Made by a program: the position numbers and the translations under genes. The notes beneath the pieces are model-generated. The model did no database searches and was not told the DNA's origin. It saw only the letters and a list, made by a program, of their open reading frames with translations. Positions 41,401-54,339 of a stretch of 64,000 nt of DNA are shown here, piece after piece. The stretch lies in contig CM077115.1 in NCBI GenBank assembly GCA_039619475.1, positions 516,108,815 through 516,172,814 on the forward strand, written 5' to 3'. Source of the stretch: Icerya purchasi (Eukaryota > Arthropoda > Insecta > Hemiptera > Monophlebidae). The stretch's first letter is position 1; each line of letters opens with the position of its first letter.

Positions 41401-42414
41401 TTCCGTTTAAATTCATTAAAATGTAGCTTAAACTGTGAAGTATAAATGAACACAAAATTATTATATTACGTATAAAGGGGATGGATGGGGCGGGCATAAA
41501 AGGCACGCGGTGTAAAAACCAAGGCCTATTCTCTGCAACAGCTAATATTACTACTTGATTGTATACATATATGTATATGTATATATATATATTCATAACG
41601 GATTAATTGCACGCTGTATGAATACTAATATCAATTTTTACAAAAGATTTTAAATTATTTGCAATAAATTAACGTAGGAATGAAAATATTACCGTTTTTT
41701 TTTGCAATTAACAAGCTTTCCCAGTTAAAAAAGAACGGTTTTTCAATTTGAAACATATATGTATGTAGATTTACATATAAAAAATCGTATTATTCGGATT
41801 AATTTCTATTGAAATTCATTAGCCAAATTTCAACAGTATCGGGGTGTAAGACTGTTGATATTTCTCTCTCACGTTGTATTCGATAATAATAGTGTACAAT
41901 TAATTTATAGTATAATTTTTAATCATTACGATCGGTGCATGTGCTAGAGAAGTGGCTAGGAAGTGGAGTGGAAATGAGGAAAAATAATTTCTATATCATG
42001 TAAATCTCCCAAAATAATTGTGTCAGTGAAAAAAATAAACCTTTATCAGTCTTACCAAAAAAAAAAAAGGAATTATGCGAACTAATTGAAAGAAAACAGT
42101 ATATGAAGAAAATCGATAATCGCTATTCTTTCAAAATTTTTATAGCCTTTTTTAATTTTAGCTTCTAAATTGCATCATATTGTTAGCTGTTGCCTCTTGA
42201 CCAACCGGCGCTGGCTGGCTGGCTGGACTGGGGAGAATGATCAATTCGTATTAAATACTAAATTTTATTTTCAGTGTCGCTCATTGACAGACCGGTGTGC
42301 TAAAAAGAAATCTTCATTTTGTCATTTTTTTGTAAATTACTTTTATCGTAACACGTCAATGATCAGTTGAGTGCGCTTCTTCGATGAAATTTATTAAGAA
42401 GTTTATTGATGCAC
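41401..42414. other. AT-rich sequence
   Basis: A TA-rich tract lies at 41,566-41,592. A short imperfect GGCTGGCTGGCTGG run lies near 42,211. No gene was recognised. Confidence 0.4.
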
Positions 42415-42630
42415 ATATTCTAATTAGACTGATCAGGGATACTAAGGCACTTAACTGACATGGTATGCGAAAAAATATATTCTAATTAGACTTACATTCG
42501 TTTTGAAGAGTGCAAGGCTTTCAGGTATACTAAGGCATTCAATTGATATACCTCATGGTATATAAGAAAATATATTCTAATTTTAGACTTAGTTTCTCGT
42601 TTTAAAGAGTGCCATGCTTTGCTTAATTGT
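42415..42630. repeat. Diverged tandem repeat, unit up to about 95 bp
   Basis: Repeat starts (ATATTCTAATT) at 42,415, 42,477 and 42,572. Shared internal landmarks are ATACTAAGGCA, TTRAYTGA, CATGGTAT and GAAAAAATAT-like spacers. The first unit is about 62 bp and the second about 95 bp; the third fades out. Confidence 0.8.
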
Positions 42631-44934
42631 AAAATTATCACGAGTAATTATCGCTATATTCATTTGTAAAATTGCTCAGTTGTAATCGATAAGGTGTAGA
42701 GAAATAATCGGCTTTGCGCACAACTATAAATCTTAAATATGTTTAAAAATACCACAAGGGACGATTAGCGTGCAAGTCTAATTTCAATATAGCGAAATTT
42801 TAGTTCGAGTCTCTAATAAATGAGGATAACTTCGTAAAATTCCCAACAATATACCGATACGGCTAACAAGAAATAATTCTAACCATGATTATACGTAGAC
42901 TGCGTATGGCTCGAAGATAAAAAGGTGAAATTATTGGCCGACAGGGGGGTTCTTCAGTAGGGGCATTTTGCGTCTAGTAGTCAAATTTTCTCGCCCTGGC
43001 TATCGTGCAAACTGAGAGGAGGAACTTTGTTATGTTCTCCGTACAGCTTTCTTACTTGGAGTGTATTTCTGACTATTTTTACGAAAATAAAATTATTCTA
43101 TAAGTAGGTAACCGGAGAAGTCGTATTTTGCAACAAGAATAAATAGCCGGGAAATCTTACGATAGAACGAAAAAAAAAATAAAATAGAAAGAAATGTAAA
43201 TACACTGGGAATCGGACATCTCTTTTTCCTTCCACAATAAATTATTTAAGTAAGAAGAATTGTGGGGCCGCTTCATTTCTTTCTATATCATTATTTCACG
43301 ATCAGTACAAAACTGGTAATGGATTTGCGTTGATTGTTAATTTTGAAATAATTAATGAATTAGCTATCGGCTTAGATAAAAATGTGAACGGGACAAATTT
43401 GAAATGAACACGGTGGATTTGTTTGCTCGAGTAAGACACTCGCATCATTATTTTAGATGCAAACGGGTTGGTAATAGAATATTAAAAAGCAAACCAGATG
43501 GAATACGAAAAGAAAAAAATAAAAAAAATAAATTAATTATACAATCTACTGTTAAGAATTAGAATTAAGCATAGGAGGAATTTGAAGGAGTTGTAAATTG
43601 CCGGTTTAGAGCTGCGCTCGTCGAGTTCTTTTAATAAAATGTCAGTACCTCTAAAGATACGTACATATAGTCAGGGGGAGGGGCAATTTTTGAAATTCGA
43701 AAATTAAACGCCACAAAAATCGAAAATGCAGGGCGGGACTCTTCTAAACTTAAATATTGTCGAGCAAATTGAACTATGATCGCGGTTCTTATCCTAAATT
43801 CTTATTAATTAAACGACGGTAGCTCGATTTTAAGAAATTTTTCATCAGTTCATATACAGGCGCGATAAATAAACGTAAATAACGATTAAACTTCAGTTTC
43901 GTTGTAATTTTTTTGAAAATTTTTATTTGAAAATTTAAGCACTCGATGATATTCGACAATGACGACGCTTCAAGCCGCTAGCTTGAGTTAATTTTAATTT
44001 TCATCCTACTGCGTTGCGCTGAACTATTTCGCTTCGAAACAGATAATTTATTTATTTTATTTCATTTTTTTTTTTTTTTTTTTTTCGTTTTTAAATTATG
44101 TTCCTACTAATCTAATTATTCGCAATTTGAAAAAATCAAGAAACATATATCACTCGAAACATAGAACGCTAAATTAAAATTAAATATAATGTTCCGACAA
44201 CATTTATGCAAAAATCGAGAAAAATGTAAATTAAAAAAAAAAAAGGAAAAAAAACATCTTAAATCTGTTAAATAATATACCTCGCGCAAATATATAATAC
44301 AATATACCGTCTATTATAGAAATATAGTTTTCTAAACCAAATTTATCGTAAAAATAATTTTTATTTTTAAATATATTTTTCTGATTGAAACTTTTTACTT
44401 TTTACTATTTTTTTCGTTATTAATAAAGAAGCACCGGCGCGCGTCCCCATAGGCGGACGTTCAGCGCGGACCATTGCCTGCTTAGGGAAGTTGAAAAAGG
44501 AAAAATAAATTGAAGCGAAAAACTGATGAAAATAACGATTGCTACGTAAAGCGCAGAAATTTCGAAAAAAATCGACCTTTTTCTTATAATTTGTTTTTCT
44601 TTTTTTTGTCAATTCCGAAAAAGTCCTGGACGGGTGTTAATTTTCGGTGCGAAATTATCGGTGCCTAATTTCGCGTGGATTACACAATTAATGTAACTTT
44701 TAACATTTTTGCTATAAATTTTACACAAAAAAAATTCTTCGAAAATAATTCACAATTTAATCGAAAAAAAAGTAATTTTGCAGTTTCAGTAGCGAAGTGT
44801 TTTATATTTTTAATCTTGCCCCTCGCCTCCTCCCGTCGAAGAGTTCACAAGCATTGAAATATTAATTTATATTTTTCGGCAAACACAGGCTTAAAATATT
44901 ATTATATAATACGTACATACAAATTAAATTAAAT
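42631..44934. other. AT-rich sequence without recognised gene
   Basis: About 2.3 kb. Several T and A runs, for example at 44,067-44,085. No motif, tRNA-like fold or terminal-repeat element was found by eye. Confidence 0.4.
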
Positions 44935-45030
44935 TAAGAGGTCTCTATTGAAATTCCTTTTTTTTCGTTAGGTAAGTTCCACTGTTGACGTGCCCCCCCC
45001 CCCAAAAGAAAAAAAAAAGAGGTCTCATTG
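44935..45030. repeat. Short retroposon-like insertion with direct flanks
   Basis: AAGAGGTCTCTATTG (44,935-44,949) and AAGAGGTCTCATTG (about 45,017-45,030) bracket about 65 bp that ends with a C run of 11 followed by an A-rich tail. Direct flanks plus an A tail suggest a tiny retroposed piece; its source was not identified. Confidence 0.45.
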
Positions 45031-48000
45031 TTCGACGGCTCCTCTCATTATTATCCTGATTTATTCTTTTTCGATACACAGTTGGGTGAGAATAATTTTC
45101 CTTATTCGCCGCAATGCTCAAAATAGAAATAAATCAGTGCAAACTCTTAATTGGATATAGAGAGTTGTGTTAACTTTTTAGAATTCTCGAATATCTGGCA
45201 ACGGAGAAATTAACAAAAATTCGTAATTTAAGTGCCTCCCTTGTGCCATCAGGGAAGATAGAAGAAAAACTTCAACGGTGTAGAGAGGATTGAAATCGTT
45301 CTTCGCACTATAAAAATTAAAAAGCAAAAATTACCTCCGTTAGAAGAAAAAAATATTAACATTTATGCATTTTCATTTTTATTCCTAATATAACCGAGAA
45401 TTTAATGATAAAGTTTTTTCCACCGTGCGTTTGAACGAAATTTTTCGTAAAGTGCCGAGAGCTTTATCTACAAATGTGAAACTAATTTTCAAAATTTATG
45501 CCGACGTCTAGAACTTTAAAAATTTACATTCCACGCGTTTTTTGTTGTTTTTTTTTTGTCTTCGGTAGCCGGGCTCCTCTATGAAAAGAGGACACTGACG
45601 CACTCGGTTCGCCGGAAATTACACCCGGTGCAGTTATTTAGATGTCGGTGATAGAGAAAATAAAGAGATGGAAGAGTGTAATTGAAATATGGGAAGAAAA
45701 GTAGCATAGTAAGTAAAGATATTGGAGTTAAAGGAGATTAAAGCTAAATAATTAAGCGACAAAAAAAAAAAAAGAAAAAAAAAGATTAGCTATAAAAATG
45801 TTTTTAGTTAAACATTTTGCGATAGTGTGTGTGCATTGAAATAATTTTTTAATATGTTTTCTGAAATATAATTGAAAAATAATAATTAATTAGTCGCCAA
45901 CATGTATCGGAGATATTCATGGGGTACAACTATATCGCCGGTTCTACATTTCAGTTATATTTCCGAGAAGGAAATTTAAAAAAAATGTCGCCAGGGGTGG
46001 TACACATTCCCGATTATTACCACAACCGGCGGGAAGATGCGCGAGGAGCAATTTTATTTTTTATGACCCTTCTAGGAATTTTGATCGAAAACTATAAAAT
46101 TTCGTTAGAACAGGTTATAAAAATAACATTTTTTACGGATTAATTTAAAAAAAAAAAAAAAAATTATTGGAAGGCCAATATCGCCGTACTATTTTAAAAG
46201 TTGATAGATTTAAGTTTGTTACTTTTGGGGATGTCTTCGCATGATGACGGGGAACAGCTTTCGTTCACCGTTCTTAATTTTAATCTATAATTTTAGTTAT
46301 CCTAGAGAGTTACAAATTTTAGTAATCCTAGAGAGTTACAAATTTTAGTAAAAGAACCACAATAGCCTTCCGGGGTTGTTGATGTTATTTTTTTTTTAAA
46401 TTTCCGCCGATAAAGTGTGGAACTGGAGAGCGATTCCGAAATTCCAGTTTTTCATAGGAACACCTTATTTTAACGTTAGTTTCTTGTTTCTCCAGAACAA
46501 ACACAGGTGTGTGCTTTTCACATCGAATTTGACAAAAATAAGAGAGGTCAGAGGAAAAATGGGCGATTATTTATTTAATGCGCGTTTTATTCAAGTTATC
46601 GCACGTACGAAATTAATATAATGAAATTTTTAATGTATATCATTCAGGGAAGATTTAACAACAACCAGGTCAGCGAAAGATTATTATGCCTCGATTCCTT
46701 GCACGTGTTTGTAAGTGGCATCCAAAAAAAAAAAAAAAGGTAAGATTCGCGAGGGCTAAATTACCTTGCCCTACAGATTAAATTTTCACTACAAAAAACA
46801 GCGATTGGCGCGAATTATCTACAGCAGAACTACTTAGAGGATGTATAACGTAGCATTTTTTCCGTTATCATGTATATATATATGTATTTTCTTTAGTCAC
46901 TTTTCGGACCATCGGTGATTCATTGAACACTAGTCGCCGACTTTGGACATCAAGACAGGGTGCGCTCTAGGCTTCTAGTATTTGCAATCGGCGGCGACAG
47001 GCTTCAGTTGCTCGCGATTGAAACAACACAGTCCCTAACCGATTAACCCCGATTTCAACCGTAATTGTTTCAAAATTTCCGGGTTGATCTATCGGATGTT
47101 GCAATAACCGAAGGAGATAACAAAATCTTCTTCTCAGAGCTGCGGATAACGCGACTATAATTATGCGTGAGATGTAATTTATAGAAAAAAGCAAATATGA
47201 GATCACAAAAATAGCGTGCAACTCTGCAGAAATATTGGAAATCGAAATTCCGAAGCAATATAGAAGATATTGAACTTAGAGTAGTACCATCGAGAATTAC
47301 CCCGAAACATTTTTCAACTGTAACGTGGACTCACATCTATTTATTTTTTTTTTCATGTGCTTGCCTTTTTTTCAAACGAAATTTGTAAAACACAAATCTG
47401 TATTAATTATGTTTTAAACGTTTCTGGTACGAGGATTTTACCAACTTTCAGAATAATGCATAATCGTTCATTAAAATAGTATACGGATGAATTCCGAAGA
47501 CTTCGTGATCATTACGGGGAATATTACGAATCATATACTAAATTTATTATTTTGACGCGTGTTTATTCGATATTATTAATAGTGAAAATAATGAATACTT
47601 TCTAGAAAAAAAAGTATTAAGACCCGAGCTCTAATCTTAGACGGAACATTACAAAAAATTGTTTATAACGAACTAAAAAGACATGTGACGGCGCATGGAG
47701 AAACGGATCTAAAGGTAAAAAATCATAATATTCTTCGGTAGAACCGTTTAAAGTTTAAAATTAGATTTTCGATTAGTAGTACCTCATGCGCTAGGTGACA
47801 TCTCAAAAATTACTTTAGAGACCTAAGACCAATTTCATTCGATTTTCCGACATTTTTTAGATTGTGGGGAAAAAATTCGGTTTTTCGATATCTCTTTCTT
47901 CATGCGCTCTCGCACCACATCTAATGAGAGAATGGTAGTTGTATAAAAATTATATATTGTATTATTGTAATATATATAAGTGTTATCATGTATAAGTTTA

Positions 48001-48230
48001 TTGTAATAGGAAATATTATTTTAGACGATGGTATATAATTGTAATATAAATGATAAATAATGAGAGTGTGGATTTTGTTTAGTATAGTAATATATAAGTT
48101 AACACTTTTTACGCTGTAACAGAAAGTAGTACTTAAGTTGATGTTTTATTGTACAAACAAATGATATAATTATGTTGGGAACCCACAGACGGGCTAGTAG
48201 CTTTTGGGACCTGCAAATTATTATTAAAAA
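45031..48230. other. AT-rich sequence without recognised gene
   Basis: Includes a 26-bp tandem duplication (CCTAGAGAGTTACAAATTTT and flank) at about 46,300-46,352. A 74-codon plus-strand frame starting at ATG 45,919 (MGYNYIAGSTFQLYFREGNL ...) has a protein-like start but no recognised family. No other feature was noted in these 3.2 kb. Confidence 0.4.
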
Positions 48231-48237
48231 AAAAAAA

Positions 48238-48301
48238 ATATATATATATATATATATTATATTATATTATATTATATTATATTATATTATATTATATTAT
48301 T
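48238..48301. repeat. Compound (TA)n and (TATTA)n microsatellite
   Basis: A TA run changes into about nine units of the pentamer ATATT/TATTA without interruption, preceded by an A run. Confidence 0.95.
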
Positions 48302-49165
48302 AGGCTGAAATTCAGAAATGTTAATTTTCCTCGAAGCAAATTTCTGTGCGCACCAGTGTCTCTATATAGGTTATTAGATAAATTTGAAAAATTTTATATA
48401 TTAAATATATGTTGAGTTACGCGCATAAACTAGATCCCGCGCCATGAAAAAAACCCCTAGTCCGATCTTAGTTCCCCATAATTCTTATAAATAGATGTTG
48501 GTCTCGGTTAAAACTGTTCGATTTTCCTCTTAAAGAAATTTTTGTAAACGAAATAAAAACGTTAAATTTTTTCGTTACGGCATTTTCACGCCCGATACAA
48601 AAAAAAAAAAAATATTGCAGTCCGTAACATCGATATCCGAATAACGCAATATTTGCAGGTAAATCATCGTAACGGAAAATATTTTTATTTCTATTACAGA
48701 AAAATCATTTTAACTTAGTAATAGCGTATTGATTTAAATAATATTTTGTGCGTAGATTTATATATCGTAAAATATTTCACACATTACTGGAAAGTTATAA
48801 TTTATATTAAGTGAAATTATTTTTGAATATTTTCATTCTTATTATTTTCGGGTCCGTTTCAGAAATAAAATTTGTTATAAGAATAAGTATTTCGTTTTGT
48901 TAAAAGAATATATAACAACGATATTTATTTATTAAAAAACCGAATTAAATATCGAAAATAAACGCTACACGTGAAAGAAAATAATGAAATCTATTCTGAT
49001 AATAAAAAAAGTTGAAAAATGTAAACCATGAAAATCTGCACTTTTTTTTATCGAGGTATGTAATATAGCGTAAGAATAGTAAAATAATTAAACGTAAACT
49101 TAAAATTTTTAAATTTTTTTTTTCTTCTTTTTTTTTGTAAAATAAAATTATAACGATATATATTA
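48302..49165. other. AT-rich sequence
   Basis: No gene recognised. Confidence 0.4.
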
Positions 49166-49169
49166 TGTA

Positions 49170-49325
49170 AGATAGTGTAGTGGCCTAGTAGTTGAACTGT
49201 TTTGCTACTAAGCCACGGGAGGAGCCGTAAGTTTTCATTCCGAACTCGAGAGCCGCTGTCTCGGCGGTATATACCTAATCTAATAAAATTGAATATCGGG
49301 GTTACACCAAAAAAAAAAAAAAAAA
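49170..49325 (+). ncRNA. Candidate tRNA-derived SINE
   Basis: TAGTGGCCTAGTAGTTGAAC at about 49,177-49,196 resembles an RNA polymerase III A box (TRGCNNARYNGG). About 130 bp further on, the unit ends in a poly(A) run of about 18. The B-box region is poor (CATTCCGAACTCG). Size, A box and A tail fit an insect SINE, but no second copy or clear target duplication was found, so this is tentative. Confidence 0.35.
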
Positions 49326-49377
49326 GATTAAGAAAATAAGGACGGCTAAAGGAAAAAAAATCGGTTCCTATGATATT

Positions 49378-49497
49378 CCTTTCAGAACCTTTCAGATCTT
49401 TTCAGTTCTTCCAGGTCATTTTCACAGGTCCTTCTAGATCCTTTCAGATCCTTTCAGTTCTTCCAGGTCATTTTCAAATCCTTTCATATCATTCAGA
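49378..49497. repeat. Tandem repeat, 10-bp units in a 52-bp higher-order period
   Basis: Units of CTTTCAGATC and variants. The block CAGTTCTTCCAGGTCATTTT occurs at 49,403 and again at 49,455, giving a 52-bp period. Confidence 0.85.
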
Positions 49498-51767
49498 CTT
49501 AGTCCGTTGTAAACCTTAACTTCACACATTGACACCCTGCAAAGAATATGAGACTCACTTTATTTATAGTATTTAAAACAAAAAACGAATCATGAAAAAA
49601 CGGACAAATAACGAATAAAAAAGATAAAAAAAAAAGAAAAAACGAAAACAAGGTAATAGAATAAATTTTTTTTTCTTTCCTACGCCCTAATAAATTAAAA
49701 AAATTAATATATCTCTTAATAAAAATTCATCGTTTACGTTTATTGTACAGGAAGTAAATTTAAACAACACCGATATGAAACAATTATTTTATTTTTTTAT
49801 TAAATACCCAACGCGTTTTTCATGGATCACGGGTGTTATATTATCCAAAGAATGGATATATCGAATTGTGACAGATTCCAATTTAGGTATAATACACTTA
49901 TATTTTAGCTTGTGTTTCCACGTCACGCAGATTTTGTAACAGAAAAGGCCAGAATTTATTTTTACGTCAACAGATAATTAAGAGCTTCCAGCAGCCCGTA
50001 TTGCTAGTTGGAGGAAAATAAAATCCTATTGACGATTGTTTTTCCGTCGTACGTCCATTAAAAGAAAAAAAATATTTTGTCGGTATCAAATATTTCTAGT
50101 ATCTAACCGGTATTCGGATTTTGGACCAGCGATTTAGCTCACGATATATATATATATATATATGTATATATTTTAAAAAGCTAAAATCATCGACGTTTTG
50201 TTAATGGTAATTTTTAACATTCGGATCTTTATTAATGGCATAATATATTAAAAAAAGTAAATTATTCCGATTTTTTAATTGTTGGCAAATAGCATGGGCA
50301 AGTACAGGCGATGAGCTTTGGCGAATTCTAGACAACTATAGGAAAGGATGAATTAAAAGACTCGACTAGCGGTGGGTACAAAAACAATCTAGTCGAGTGG
50401 TAGTGAAAAATTCGCGAAACGTGCGCTGTGTATTAATCGAAAGAAAGCTTTCTGCTATTTAGTGTTTAGTGTTTTGAGAAAGAGTTACACCAATCTCGCC
50501 TGATGAAATTAGACTAAACAAATGAGACCGACAACCGCTTGTTTAGATTAACCTGAATAATTGTTTAACAGAAAGAAACTCTCCCGGATACCTTCCCTTA
50601 TTTCGTCTGTGTGCTACAAGTCGATTTTAACAGTAATCACCTTAACGTAATAATTATAATAATTACGAATGAAACTCAGTGATTCGTAAAGTATAGTCCC
50701 TTTTACAAAAGCTAAAATACATCTACAATTATTCAAAACGACGAATTATTTGAAAAAAACGTAACTTTCAAGAAGCGGGCTAAAATTTACTTCAATAAGT
50801 CGAGTTCCCGGAAAGAAAGTTATTCAACGGAAAAAAATGTTTCGATGGTGTTTTAATCTGTGTTAGTGAAGTAGGCCTTCATGTCGAGCGTTTGAATGAA
50901 AATTTGGCATCACAGTTCGTTTATCCTCGACTGGTGGTGAAACATAATTTACGAGTATACCGTTATCGCAATTCATCAGTGTCAAACAAAAGTGACACGG
51001 GGACCCACAATGCTCCGGCATTAATCAGGTGGCCGTTATTTAAATCGATCAAATTTACTATAGTTGGTCGAAATTATCAATCAGTCCTCGAAACGACCGG
51101 CCAGCGGTCTGATAGACACAATTCTTAAAATATTCGACCGATCGTTAAGAGAGCACTATGTTACCGACACCGTTGAGATCAATCGTCGATAATCATGACG
51201 CTGTTCTTTTTCGCTTCGACTTGTGAGTTCTATGAACTGTGTGTGGTGCAGATCCATGGAAAGGAGGTACATTTCTCCCCCCAAGGACTGAAACCTCGAT
51301 GAAAAAATTTGTTACAGCAGAGAAACTTACACACTATAAAAGTTTTTTGTACAAAAAACCTGTGGATTTAATTATAACTAATATTTAATTTTCTAGTGAA
51401 ACTATTAATACATTCCTATATTCTATTTTAAATGTAATTGTCATCGATCTTTTGCCATTTTTATTTTTAATTTTTATTTTGAAATGTAAATGGAACATAA
51501 TTCATATATATTATATATATATATTTTTTACTTGCTCAAAGACAATTCGGTTTACTAACAGAAATAAGAAAGAAGCAAAGTCTAATAAAAATACCATTCT
51601 AGTAATTTTTACTACTCAAATTCTAAACTTCCATTTTTTTAATTACAATATTATATAATTTAAAAATTTTTTATATAATTTCCTATTTTTGTTCTTCCCC
51701 TAGAAATAAAAAACAAAATTAAAATGTAATACATTATGTGTTATTTCTTCCTGTAATCGCTTGTCTC
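49498..51767. other. Sequence without recognised gene
   Basis: A TA tract lies at 50,141-50,169. A 10-bp stem ACTCGACTAG/CTAGTCGAGT lies at 50,360-50,398. The 50,280-51,310 part is less AT-rich and contains a 78-codon open plus-strand frame (50,892-51,128) that starts at TTG and has no motif. It may include transcribed sequence, but nothing proves it. Confidence 0.4.
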
Positions 51768-51877
51768 AATAATATGATAATTTATAAATATTATATTTTA
51801 AAACCATATATATATATAACATTTGTAACGTAATTTAATGGTTTTAAAATATAATATTTATAAATTATCATATTATT
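51768..51877. repeat. Perfect 39-bp hairpin (small foldback element)
   Basis: The arm at 51,768-51,806 is exactly the reverse complement of 51,839-51,877, with a 32-nt loop containing a TA tract. AAAATGTAATAC occurs just before (51,721) and just after (51,878) as a possible direct flank. Confidence 0.9.
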
Positions 51878-51879
51878 AA

Positions 51880-52985
51880 AATGTAATACTTACATATTTT
51901 TAGAACATTTTTAAATTTATAAAAAAAAAACGAGGTCGTTATTAGATTCTTTTTATTAATTTCTCTGCAATTTTAATTTACTTTTTTATACGGCGTTGCA
52001 TTAATACACACTGCGTAATGTAATAAATTACGTATTCAAATATTTAAAAAAAAAAAAAAAAAAAGGGTTATACGATTGTAAAGAATAATTTATAATATGT
52101 TTTTGCGTAATTACTTGCGTATATGCAGTAATTCAATATTATGTTTACGTTATAATAAGCCATTTCTGGCGACTTTATACACGTTTTTACTGAAATACCT
52201 GCTGGAGTCAACTGAGTTCTGAAAATTAATTTGCTTTCATCACTACGAAACACTTGTATTTTTTTTTTACTTCTTGGCCACATAACATTACTCTATAAAC
52301 TGCCCACATCCATTTTCCCGCTTACCTCCTTTTTGGATTTTACATGCGAATAATGTATACTTTTTTCTTTTTTTTGAGGGGATTTTTAATTAATATATTT
52401 ATGTAAAGAGATTTTTTCTCTCCGGGAAAACACGCTTATCAACAAAAAGAGGTTCTCACGTTCAGCTGAACATTCTCGCGGTCTTTCTATAACCTGTGTG
52501 CGTGCCCCGATCCAATAAAAAGTGTTTCGTTCAACTAAACAACATAAACGCCTTGTCATTTTTATATTGTTAAATCAACAACTAACACATAGTTCTCTTT
52601 ACCTGAATACTAGTTATGATTTCCTATAAAATTACACATGTCCGTTTTGTCCTGGCTCGTAGCTCTTCGACGAGCATTTTATCAAAATTAAACTATTACC
52701 CCATAGGCAGCAAAAAATGATGATAACAGTTGAATAAATATTTCAAATTTTAGTACAAATAATGTTCCGACAGCGGCTATTAAAAGCTCTGTTGCAGGAT
52801 TCCCCGTGAAAACTAATAAAAAAAGTAAAAAAAAAAACAAAAAAAATTGGAAGGAACTTGGGCTAGAAATTAATAAAATTTTTACGTTTTATTTAAAAAT
52901 ATTTACCATAGTTTTTTTTCCCCCTACCGTGAGCCGTTTATAACCGCATAGGGCATAACGGCATACGGGACAATTACTAAAGTTT
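51880..52985. other. AT-rich sequence
   Basis: No gene or structured repeat recognised; A runs occur at about 52,046-52,064. Confidence 0.4.
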
Positions 52986-53450
52986 AAATGACCGGAGCGA
53001 TTTGGTTTGTTCTAATGTATGCCAAGGTTTGGACGACCATTGCAGGATCATTGATCTTTCATAAAGAAAAATTTAGATTATATGACGAGCGGGATGTTGC
53101 AAATTTAGTACACGTGGAAAGGATATGATGTACTGAAGGATAACACGGTCGGGAACAGAAAGGGCAGGTCGTGAGAGGCGAAGTCCTGTGGAACACGTAG
53201 TCGTGGGATAAAGATATGTGCCCAATTCTTAAACGATTAATTATTATAAAATCGCGCCGGGACATATTCTCCGGTGGCCACCAAGGCTCCGTTGATGGTT
53301 TTATTGAGCTTAAAAAGGTATTTTCTAGAAATCCCAGTGTGACCTCCATTCCTGGTTAGACTTATGTTGGAGCAGTCTCTTTATCGATGCTGGTTGGGCG
53401 GCATCTGGGCTCACCGGACAGTAAGTTGCTGCCCGTGCAGCCACGTCCAC
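52986..53450 (-). pseudogene. LINE-Q reference copy: Cys/His C-terminal domain
   Basis: The minus-strand frame at 53,349-53,059 reads PSTEPWWPPENMSRRDFIII, then NRLRIGHISLSHDYVFHRTS and PLTTCPFCSRPCYPSVHHIL followed by STCTKFATSR. The RLRIGH opening and the C-x2-C-x9-H-x4-C arrangement are those of the zinc-knuckle-like tail of I/R1/Jockey-group LINEs, after RNase H. The frame is clean for 96 codons. Sequence upstream to about 53,450 on the minus strand keeps a few Gly/Cys/Ser codons but no RNase H motif. Two eroded relatives lie at 4.64-4.93 and 26.78-27.16 kb. Confidence 0.78.
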
Positions 53451-53459
53451 CCGTTCATT

Positions 53460-53825
53460 TTACCATAGTAAACATTTCATTCGGGCTTTTTTTTATTTCA
53501 TCCAGGGAAATTTACCTTTTTATTTTCCCATGAACCTTCCTTCACAGGTACCGGCTGAATATATAGCGCCAAAAATATAAATTATGAGCTAGAACCTTCC
53601 CCATCGGGTGAAAACTAGGATAAAATCAGTTCGGTAACTGGTGAGATTAAGAGAAGACAGAGGGATGATTGATAACGAGTACCTAAAAAGCAACGATATT
53701 AGGATGTGAAAAAAAAATAATAACGCGAACAATTGCTCTAATTAATCGCGTTGCTCTAGGCGTATAACAAAAATATATCGTTAATCATCATTATGAAGAA
53801 AATTTAGATTGATTTCAGGAAAGGA
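53460..53825. other. Spacer
   Basis: No gene recognised. Confidence 0.4.
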
Positions 53826-53829
53826 AATA

Positions 53830-54000
53830 GGACCAGAGATTCTGCTTTGTATTCCTACTTGTTGAGGCTTAGGCTTCCTGCTACCTCGGAGACATTTCAC
53901 TCTTGCGTGTATACTCCCCCATTTCCATGCTACTACGATTTTAATACGATAATATTATATCACCGGTTTCTAAGTCCATCTGTCTATTCATCTATACTAT
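53830..54000 (+). pseudogene. LINE-P copy K1: short C-terminal fragment
   Basis: The plus-strand reading LYSYLLRLRLPATSETFHSC parallels LLYSQLLSLGLPTMPYNSSF of copy B. It lacks the Cys/His motif and the tail. Confidence 0.45.
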
Positions 54001-54339
54001 GCTCGAGGTAATTTTTAAAATTATTTAATAGATAATGTGCTAACATATCTCTAATACCATGGGGTCAGTTCAGCTCCTTTTTCTGTCCTTTTCTTAATTA
54101 TTCCGATCACAGAGTATCCCTCTTTAAACTTCCATTATTTTGCTTAATTTTATTTTAAAGGTCATTTTATCTCTTCCTAACTCCTCTCAGAAGAAGATTC
54201 CCAAAGTGTTCTACAGACCATCTCATTTCCTGGAGGGGGGGGGTCACCAACTGTGGCCATTGAACTGCAGTTCAACATCTAGAAGAAAGAAAACAAACTA
54301 GATTTTAATGCGACCACAAATTGAAGAGTGGGAGGAGAC
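54001..54339. other. Spacer between two LINE-P fragments
   Basis: No motif recognised; a G run lies at 54,235-54,243. Confidence 0.4.

Noticed and set aside
50360..50398. A 10-bp hairpin CTCGACTAG/CTAGTCGAG as a possible terminator or pre-miRNA
   Set aside because: The stem is too short for a pre-miRNA and the genome is not bacterial; it is likely a chance palindrome.
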